Source of the DNA: an uncultured bacterium
GTDB taxonomy: Bacteria; Bacillota; Clostridia; Oscillospirales; Acutalibacteraceae
Length of the DNA: 10,905 nt
Assembly: GCA_934875675.1 (NCBI GenBank)
Contig: CAKXIK010000069.1
Span: 1 to 10,905 of the forward strand
Reading direction: 5' to 3'
Below the pieces are notes generated by a model, which ran no database searches, was not told the origin of the DNA, and was given only the letters and a program-made list of their open reading frames with translations. Of the stretch, positions 6,416 through 10,905 are shown piece after piece. The stretch's first letter is position 1; each line of letters begins with the position of its first letter. The position numbers and the translations under genes are program-made.

Positions 6416-6468
6416 ACTTATCGGAGTATTGCAAGCGTATACCTCTTGGGCAAAAAGGCACTCTTTAC

Positions 6469-7614
6469 TTACTCTTTAATCCTAAGCGGTGTCATATTTT
6501 TATCCTGTGCAAAGTTGGTTGAATTATAAAGCACCAGCACATCCGTAACACCATTTTGTTCCATAAGTTCTCCCACATTTCCCTTGTAGTAACGCAGATC
6601 CAACAGGATAACGCTTTCAAAGTGATTCGCGGCAAACGGCGCAAAACAATGGGCATAAGAATCTTTCACAATCAGCAGTTTTTTTCCGTTTTTGACTTCG
6701 GAATCAATTTGCACCAACGGATTATTTCCACCCAGAAAATAAGCATACTGATCCTTTGTGTTGAGCTTTTCGGGATCGTACAGAGAATCGGTAACCTTTT
6801 CTCCCAAGTTAATTGTAACTTGGTAAGATTGCGGCACTACCGGTTCAAATACAGTAATTGAATCGGGTGCAACCGGCAGATTTATTTTTGATTGCACGGT
6901 GCCAAGGAAATTAGTTGACACAACGGTTTGACAAAAATCTGAAAGCGCAAATGGTTCAAAATCGCAAGCCTTTGCCCATTGTGTATAAGCATAATAAGCG
7001 CCGAGCATCGTCCAATGATGATCGGTACGATAGTAAAGTCCATCCTCCCGATGTTCCTGAAAGACGGGGCGCAAGTCGATAAACGAGCCCGTCGGCAGCC
7101 TTTGAGCCAAGGTATCCAGCAATGCATCCTGATTATATTCGGGTGCAAACGCAGGCAGTTTATCCTTCAGAACACCTGCTGCCGTTGGTGCAATCATCGC
7201 AAAAGCGTGATCTCTGCCAAGTTTTTGACTTGCTGCCTGCAAAAAATCAACCAGACGATCGCTGTTTTTTGTCAATTGCTCTGTATCAATTTTATCCTGC
7301 GTTGTCTTATCAATCAAGTAACCATCCTGACAAAAATATACATCATTAATATCCTGCTTGAGCTGAAGCCGTTCTACAATCGTTTTGGTTCCCACAAAAA
7401 GATTTCGTACCGGAAACTGATCCACGATATACGTTTCAAAATCAGCAGTAAATCTGCCGTTGAATAAAGATTGAAATGAAAACTGCGGCAGTTTGGCCAA
7501 CAGACGATTTTCTGTTTCTGAAAAAGTTTTGTCCGGAAGAAACAACCCCGCCAGACCAAAACCATAGATCAAAACTAAAAACATTGCCGTAACAGCAATT
7601 GAGCGTTTTTTCAT
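6469..7614 (-). CDS. DHHW family protein (AlgJ/AlgX-like, SGNH fold)
   Basis: A 381-residue protein with an N-terminal signal-anchor helix (about residues 5-26), then the family opening FSETENR (31-37), the YIVDQFPVRN block (62-71), the name-giving TDHHW motif (197-201) and KDSYA (317-321). In the AlgJ/AlgX relatives, Asp-His of the DHHW-type motif and the Ser of the DSY-type motif form the acetyl-transfer catalytic site, so Asp198, His199/200 and Ser319 are the likely active residues. The enzyme would act outside the membrane, taking acetyl groups delivered by the MBOAT partner and moving them to a surface polymer. ATG at 7614 has AAGGAG 7 nt upstream and lies 17 nt after the MBOAT stop, so the two are co-transcribed. 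The polymer substrate is not identifiable from this window. Confidence 0.92.
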   Translation of the reverse strand: MKKRSIAVTAMFLVLIYGFGLAGLFLPDKTFSETENRLLAKLPQFSFQSLFNGRFTADFETYIVDQFPVRNLFVGTKTIVERLQLKQDINDVYFCQDGYLIDKTTQDKIDTEQLTKNSDRLVDFLQAASQKLGRDHAFAMIAPTAAGVLKDKLPAFAPEYNQDALLDTLAQRLPTGSFIDLRPVFQEHREDGLYYRTDHHWTMLGAYYAYTQWAKACDFEPFALSDFCQTVVSTNFLGTVQSKINLPVAPDSITVFEPVVPQSYQVTINLGEKVTDSLYDPEKLNTKDQYAYFLGGNNPLVQIDSEVKNGKKLLIVKDSYAHCFAPFAANHFESVILLDLRYYKGNVGELMEQNGVTDVLVLYNSTNFAQDKNMTPLRIKE

Positions 7615-7631
7615 GCGGACTCTCCTTCCTG

Positions 7632-9053
7632 TTAAAAACGAAAATACAAAAACGGATTAAAAGATGCATCAACGAGATATGCTGTGCTGATTAAAAAGAG
7701 AACGCCCAGTCCGACACACCACCCGGTTCCGACAATGGCAGAATGTTTTTGCAGTCGATTTTGCGCTCCATTCAGCAACCGCATCGGAAGATTGGTGCAA
7801 AAGACGGCGCACAGAACGAGCAAAACCGCGCTGCTGAGCAGAAGGTAAATCCCATCGTTGTTCGCAAATCCTCCCGATGTCATACCAAACATCGCCTTAA
7901 AATAAGCGAATCCATCCGTGATACTGTCAAACGCAAAGATAACCCAGCTGAACAGCACCAACAGCATGGCATACAGGTGGCGGAAGAAGTGCGGTAATTT
8001 TTCCAATACTTTCAGCAGGAACAGCTTTTCCAGAATGAGTATGATGCCGAAATAGATGCCCCAAGCCATAAAATTCCAGCTTGCACCATGCCAGAAGCCC
8101 GTCAGCAGCCACACCACCATCAGATTGAAAAACCATCGTCCGCGGCCGCATCGGTTTCCGCCGAGCGGAATATAAAGATAGTCGCGGAACCAACTGCCCA
8201 GGGTCATGTGCCAACGACGCCAGAATTCCGTAATACTCTGCGATTGATAGGGATGGTCGAAGTTTTCAGGAAACGTGAACCCCATCATTTTTCCCAAACC
8301 AATTGCCATATCGGAATATCCTGAAAAATCAAAATAAATCTGGAACGCAAAAGCAATAATGCCAAGCCAGGCACTCAAAATCGGAATCTCTCCTGCCGGC
8401 TGCGCTGAAATGGTACTCCAGACCAGACCGATATTGTTCGCAAGCAGCACCTTTTTGCCGAGACCTGTTACAAAACGTGACACACCGGCAGCAAAGGAAT
8501 CCATGGTTTCCCTGCGATGATCCATTTGCTCTGCAACGGCACTGTAGGTTACAATTGGTCCTGCGATCAGCTGCGGAAAGCATGTAACATAGGCACCAAA
8601 CGAGATAATGTTCTTCTGCACCGGAGCCTTACCGCGGTAAACATCCACCGTGTAGCTCATTGTTTGAAAGGTATAAAATGAGATTCCGATCGGCAGTGCA
8701 ATTTTGAGCAGCGGAATAGAGCTGCCAAACAAAGCATTACAATTACCCAAAAAGAAATCGGCATATTTAAAAAAACCCAGCAGGCTCAGATTAATGATCA
8801 TCGAAAGAGCTACAAATCCTTTTGCCTGCCCAATCTTTCCGCGCTGTTTTGCAGAATCTACACAGCGCCCAAGTGTATAATCTACCGCAATTGAGAATAG
8901 CATGATCAAAACATAGATCGGTTCTCCCCATGCATAAAACACAAGGCTGACCACAAGCAACACAAAATTACGCCATTTTTTCGGCGCTAAAAAGTAAATC
9001 AGCAGCACCAAAGGTAAAAACACAAACAAAAAAAACAGACTGCTGAAAACCAC
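7632..9053 (-). CDS. MBOAT family O-acyltransferase (AlgI/DltB-like)
   Basis: A 473-residue multi-pass membrane protein with the full set of AlgI-type signatures: YFDFSGYSDMAIG (240-252), FWRRWHMTLGSWFRDYLYIP (277-296) and LLTGFWHGASWNFMAWG (316-332), with the invariant catalytic His322 of the MBOAT superfamily. Such proteins pass acetyl groups from a cytoplasmic donor across the membrane to an SGNH-type partner, here the DHHW protein encoded 17 nt downstream. GTG at 9053 is chosen because MVFSSLFFLF is the normal family N-terminus and GGAG lies 8-9 nt upstream; an in-frame ATG at 9086 would add 11 unrelated residues. It starts just after the strong lipoprotein terminator, so it needs read-through or its own promoter; none is convincing in 9054-9106. 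Confidence 0.95.
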   Translation of the reverse strand: MVFSSLFFLFVFLPLVLLIYFLAPKKWRNFVLLVVSLVFYAWGEPIYVLIMLFSIAVDYTLGRCVDSAKQRGKIGQAKGFVALSMIINLSLLGFFKYADFFLGNCNALFGSSIPLLKIALPIGISFYTFQTMSYTVDVYRGKAPVQKNIISFGAYVTCFPQLIAGPIVTYSAVAEQMDHRRETMDSFAAGVSRFVTGLGKKVLLANNIGLVWSTISAQPAGEIPILSAWLGIIAFAFQIYFDFSGYSDMAIGLGKMMGFTFPENFDHPYQSQSITEFWRRWHMTLGSWFRDYLYIPLGGNRCGRGRWFFNLMVVWLLTGFWHGASWNFMAWGIYFGIILILEKLFLLKVLEKLPHFFRHLYAMLLVLFSWVIFAFDSITDGFAYFKAMFGMTSGGFANNDGIYLLLSSAVLLVLCAVFCTNLPMRLLNGAQNRLQKHSAIVGTGWCVGLGVLFLISTAYLVDASFNPFLYFRF

Positions 9054-9106
9054 GGCTTCATCTCCATTTCTCGTTATATTTCTCACAAAACGGTAGTTTT
9101 TCAGAT

Positions 9107-9148
9107 AAAAAGCCGCTGTGAGCCCTGTTTCCCACGGCTCACAGCGGC
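9107..9148 (-). terminator. Strong intrinsic terminator after the DUF4358 gene
   Basis: GCCGCTGTGAGCC and GGCTCACAGCGGC (9112-9124 and 9136-9148) are exact 13-bp reverse complements, GC-rich, with an 11-nt loop, followed on the minus strand by TTTTTATC. It lies 25 nt after the lipoprotein stop codon and separates that gene from the MBOAT-DHHW pair. Confidence 0.92.
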
Positions 9149-9173
9149 CAACCTAAGAGAGATGTCAGATCAA

Positions 9174-9776
9174 TTAACCGAGCAGATCGGTGATTGCTTT
9201 TTCTCCGATATCATTCTGTTTCTGGAACGCTTCCACTTGCTTTTCTTCGTCAAGTTCCTCTTCTTCGCTGGAAATATAACCAAGCATCAGGAAGAAGACA
9301 TAATCGCCCTTGCGGATCACACGGGAAGCCTGAATTTTGGGCATGTTCATCGGATACTGCATAGCACCTGAAATCTGGGTTTCACGATAATCGTTCAATG
9401 CCTTTTCCACTGCTTCTGCCTTGCCTTCAGCAGCTTTCACCGCAATAAACGTATCAACATGAGCGCTCATCATTGGGCCTTCGGCAATAACCTCATCATA
9501 CATATCTTTTTTCAGTCCAAACTGCTCTTCCAAAATATCGGACGGATACTCCATACTGGCACCGTAATTGTCACCATAAGCTTTTTTAACTGCATCGTGA
9601 ATCTCTGTCAGCGAAACATCCTTTACCGCCTCAGAGGAAGCTTCCTGAGAAGAAACCCCTGCAGAAGAGGACGTGCCTTGGAAAGAAGCATCGGAGGAAG
9701 AAGAACCGCTGTTGCAGGCGGTAAATGTTGCGAGCGTCAGCGCGCATACTAAAACAAATGCAAAAATCTTTTTCAT
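9174..9776 (-). CDS. DUF4358 family lipoprotein
   Basis: A 200-residue exported protein. Residues 1-20 form a signal peptide (MKK, hydrophobic core, then ATFTAC) with the lipobox cysteine at Cys21, so the mature protein should be lipid-anchored on the outer face of the membrane. A Ser-rich low-complexity linker (about 22-50) leads into the DUF4358 domain, recognised from the GAMQYPMNMPKIQASRVI stretch followed by KGDYVFFLMLG. The C-terminus is acidic. The domain has no established function. In Clostridia it is often found beside MBOAT and DHHW genes, as here, which suggests a role in surface polymer acylation. The start ATG at 9776 has only a weak GGAAAG/GTGATGG Shine-Dalgarno. The gap to the upstream small membrane gene holds the alternative hairpins at 9820-9882. 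Confidence 0.9.
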   Translation of the reverse strand: MKKIFAFVLVCALTLATFTACNSGSSSSDASFQGTSSSAGVSSQEASSEAVKDVSLTEIHDAVKKAYGDNYGASMEYPSDILEEQFGLKKDMYDEVIAEGPMMSAHVDTFIAVKAAEGKAEAVEKALNDYRETQISGAMQYPMNMPKIQASRVIRKGDYVFFLMLGYISSEEEELDEEKQVEAFQKQNDIGEKAITDLLG

Positions 9777-9819
9777 GAATAACCATCACTTTCCGGCTGA
9801 AGAAGCCTGTTCAAAATTT

Positions 9820-9882
9820 GAAACGGACTGTTAGCGGTTCAGTCGTTTCCTTGTCTTTGAAAGGGTCTTGCAGGGGAAACGA
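9820..9882 (-). promoter_or_regulatory. Two mutually exclusive hairpins before the lipoprotein gene
   Basis: One arm (9840-9850; GGAAACGACTG on the minus strand) can pair either with the earlier TCGTTTCC (9882-9875, 8 bp) or with the later CAGTCCGTTTC (9830-9820, 10 bp with a bulged base). The shared arm makes the two folds incompatible, as in attenuators. No T-run follows the second hairpin, so transcription termination there is doubtful; control of message stability or processing between the sigma pair and the lipoprotein is possible. Confidence 0.4.
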
Positions 9883-9896
9883 AAGCTTACTGCGTT

Positions 9897-10211
9897 TTAC
9901 CCTTGGCGCTTTCTGTGCAAAATGATGCGCCATACACCGAAACCAATCGCAGCCAGAAGCAGCACAACACCACACACCACCCATGGCCATGCTGACGCAC
10001 TGGTGCCTGGCTCCAGCCGCACCAGTGCAGGTGTGTCATTCTGTGAAAACTGCGCATTCATGATAAAACAAAACACTGCTGCTGCTGCACAGGCAACGGC
10101 ACCGAATGACACGCCCCACGAACTGCGTCCGGAACGGGAAATACTTGGCTGCTCTTTTTGCAGAGCGACTTTCTGATAAATGCCTTCCAGGAATTCTTGA
10201 TTACTCTTCAT
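9897..10211 (-). CDS. Small two-helix membrane protein, candidate anti-sigma factor
   Basis: A 104-residue protein with a short cytoplasmic-type N-terminus (MKSNQEFLEGIYQKVAL...), two predicted transmembrane helices (about 32-53 and 74-97), a roughly 20-residue loop between them and a basic C-terminus (HRKRQG). ATG at 10211 is chosen because GAAGGG lies 7 nt upstream; it overlaps the last 11 bases of the sigma factor gene, so the two are translationally coupled. Position directly after an ECF sigma gene, small size and membrane topology suggest it sequesters the sigma factor, with the N-terminal 30 residues as the sigma-binding part. It has no zinc-binding ZAS motif (HxxxCxxC) and no recognised anti-sigma domain, so the role is inferred from context only. 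Confidence 0.75.
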   Translation of the reverse strand: MKSNQEFLEGIYQKVALQKEQPSISRSGRSSWGVSFGAVACAAAAVFCFIMNAQFSQNDTPALVRLEPGTSASAWPWVVCGVVLLLAAIGFGVWRIILHRKRQG

Positions 10212-10746
10212 GACAATACCCTTCTCTCTCCAGCGCAGCACGGAGCGCTTTGCGCGCCCGGAACAGCGTAACTTTTACCTGCGGCAGGCTTTTGTGCAAT
10301 ACCTGCGCCGCTTGCAAATAGGTCATTCCTTCAAAATCAATCAGCTGAATCACTGTTTGATAGGATGATGACAACATTCGCAGGCACTTGCCCACCAGCT
10401 GTTTATTTTCCTGCTGAATAACCCTGCGTTCCAGCTCGTTCTCCTCGGGCTCAGGAAGTTCCTCCGGCATTGGTATCAATCGGCTGTTTTTTCGAAGCCA
10501 ATCTGCCGATTTGTTCCTTCCGATGGTATAAATCCATGTTTTAAATGTGGTGCGCAGCTTTGTCCTCTCTGCCTGCAAAAAAACATCCACAAAGGCATCC
10601 TGGGCCAATTCTTCTGCTAAAGCAATGTTATGGACATAACGGCTGATAAAAAAAATCAATCCGTCTTTATGACGCAGCACCAACGTTTCAAACGCCTGAG
10701 AATCGCCTTGCTGAAAGGTGAGAAACAGTTCTTCGTCTGAGAGCAT
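10201..10746 (-). CDS. ECF-type sigma-70 family RNA polymerase sigma factor
   Basis: A 181-residue extracytoplasmic-function sigma factor. Region 2 spans about residues 5-88 (ELAQDAFVDVFLQA at the core-binding helix, then FKTWIYTIGRNKSADWLRK for -10 recognition). An acidic Pro/Glu linker follows (91-106). Region 4 spans about 120-172 (LSSSYQTVIQLIDFEGMTYL, then the helix-turn-helix and FRARKALR for -35 recognition). Regions 1 and 3 are absent, as expected of the ECF group. ATG at 10746 has GGAGG 9 nt upstream and follows the ECF-like promoter at 10775-10804; the longer frame to 10857 would run through that promoter and the terminal repeat. It is the first gene of a unit with the candidate anti-sigma gene, which overlaps its end by 11 bases. 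Confidence 0.95.
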   Translation of the reverse strand: MLSDEELFLTFQQGDSQAFETLVLRHKDGLIFFISRYVHNIALAEELAQDAFVDVFLQAERTKLRTTFKTWIYTIGRNKSADWLRKNSRLIPMPEELPEPEENELERRVIQQENKQLVGKCLRMLSSSYQTVIQLIDFEGMTYLQAAQVLHKSLPQVKVTLFRARKALRAALEREGYCHEE

Positions 10747-10774
10747 TCCGATATTCCTCCCTGCCCTTTCGCTA

Positions 10775-10804
10775 ATTAGTCTTTCGCACTTCAAAAAAGT
10801 TACA
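10775..10804 (-). promoter_or_regulatory. Probable ECF-type promoter of the sigma factor gene
   Basis: On the minus strand TGTAACTTTTTT begins at 10804 and AGACTAAT occupies 10782-10775, giving a 16-bp spacer between TGTAAC and AGACTAAT. This matches the ECF pattern TGnAAC - 16/17 bp - CGTC/CGaC(TAAT) closely in the -35 and in six of eight -10 bases. Transcription would start near 10768, about 22 nt before the ATG. It suggests the sigma factor activates its own gene. Confidence 0.6.
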
Positions 10805-10828
10805 CATAAAAAAATTTTTATTTTTATA

Positions 10829-10857
10829 ATTGTATGTGTTAAAATGATGTGACCCAA
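10829..10857 (-). promoter_or_regulatory. Possible vegetative promoter reading in from the right repeat
   Basis: On the minus strand TTGGGT (10857-10852) and TACAAT (10834-10829) are separated by 17 bp. The last base of the -10 lies just outside the repeat; in the left arm the same site reads TACAAA. It could give basal transcription of the sigma operon in addition to the ECF promoter. The -35 is poor. Confidence 0.35.
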
Positions 10858-10904
10858 AAAGAGAGGAAGCCTCCCGCGAGATATGGTATAATGAGTTCAC
10901 CACA
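10830..10904. repeat. Right arm of 75-bp perfect terminal inverted repeat
   Basis: Exact reverse complement of bases 1-75. One further base (10905) follows. This arm sits directly upstream of the sigma factor operon, about 85 bp before its ATG, and carries the outward extended -10 at 10884-10892. It also contributes most of the possible inward promoter at 10829-10857. Confidence 0.95.
10884..10892 (+). promoter_or_regulatory. Outward extended -10 element in right repeat arm
   Basis: TGGTATAAT combines a consensus TATAAT with the TGn extension. No -35 is evident. It points out of the window to the right, so the gene it would serve is not visible. Identical to the element at 13-21 in the left arm. 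Confidence 0.45.
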
Positions 10905-10905
10905 A

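Noticed and set aside
6410..6471. Direct repeat CTCTTTACTTA at 6410-6420 and 6461-6471
   Set aside because: Short, low-complexity, and one copy is part of the terminator; no sign of an insertion or recombination site.
6979..7467. Plus-strand open frame of about 160 codons opposite the DHHW gene
   Set aside because: Antisense to a well-supported gene, with no domain-like sequence.
10747..10857. 37-residue N-terminal extension of the sigma factor
   Set aside because: It would be translated from the terminal repeat and from the probable ECF promoter; ATG at 10746 has GGAGG at 9 nt and gives the normal ECF start.

Overview
The window looks like chromosomal DNA from a strictly gut-type Clostridia (Bacillota), most likely Oscillospirales/Ruminococcaceae or a close relative. 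The reasons are the strong GGAGG-type ribosome binding sites, the vegetative promoters, the many stem-loop plus T-run terminators, and a protein set typical of that group (DUF5685, Cys-tailed J-domain protein, DUF4358 lipoprotein, DHHW/MBOAT pair, ECF sigma factor). This placement is inferred from gene content; no rRNA is present.

Layout, left to right. Bases 1-75 are one arm of a 75-bp perfect inverted repeat whose other arm (10830-10904) closes the right end. From 2323 down to 169 on the minus strand runs a three-gene operon: a DUF5685 protein, a J-domain/TPR-like protein with a cysteine-rich tail, and a six-helix membrane protein; it ends at a terminator at 111-158. A gene-free stretch (2324-2949) follows, containing a GC-rich palindrome of unknown meaning. 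Next is a single-gene unit on the minus strand for a DegT/DnrJ/EryC1/StrS aminotransferase, with a clear promoter, a 5' hairpin, a 19-bp palindrome in the leader and a strong terminator. The only plus-strand gene, an MGH1-like glycoside hydrolase (4896-6368), has its own good promoter and a leader of about 200 nt. It ends at a hairpin that also serves the gene converging on it.

The right half is all minus strand. It reads, in transcription order: an ECF sigma factor with a probable self-recognised promoter; an overlapping small two-helix membrane protein that is a candidate anti-sigma; a DUF4358 lipoprotein ending in a 13-bp GC-rich terminator; then a tight MBOAT O-acyltransferase plus DHHW (SGNH-like) pair. 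The last two resemble AlgI/AlgJ-type machinery for O-acetylating an extracytoplasmic polymer. A plausible reading is that the sigma/anti-sigma pair senses envelope state and that lipoprotein, MBOAT and DHHW modify the surface. The terminator between the lipoprotein and the MBOAT gene means co-regulation of the whole block is not shown.

I find no CRISPR array, transposase, integrase, tRNA or rRNA. The most notable structure not explained by genes is the 75-bp terminal inverted repeat, which may be a real invertible or repeated element or simply the reason the assembly stops here.
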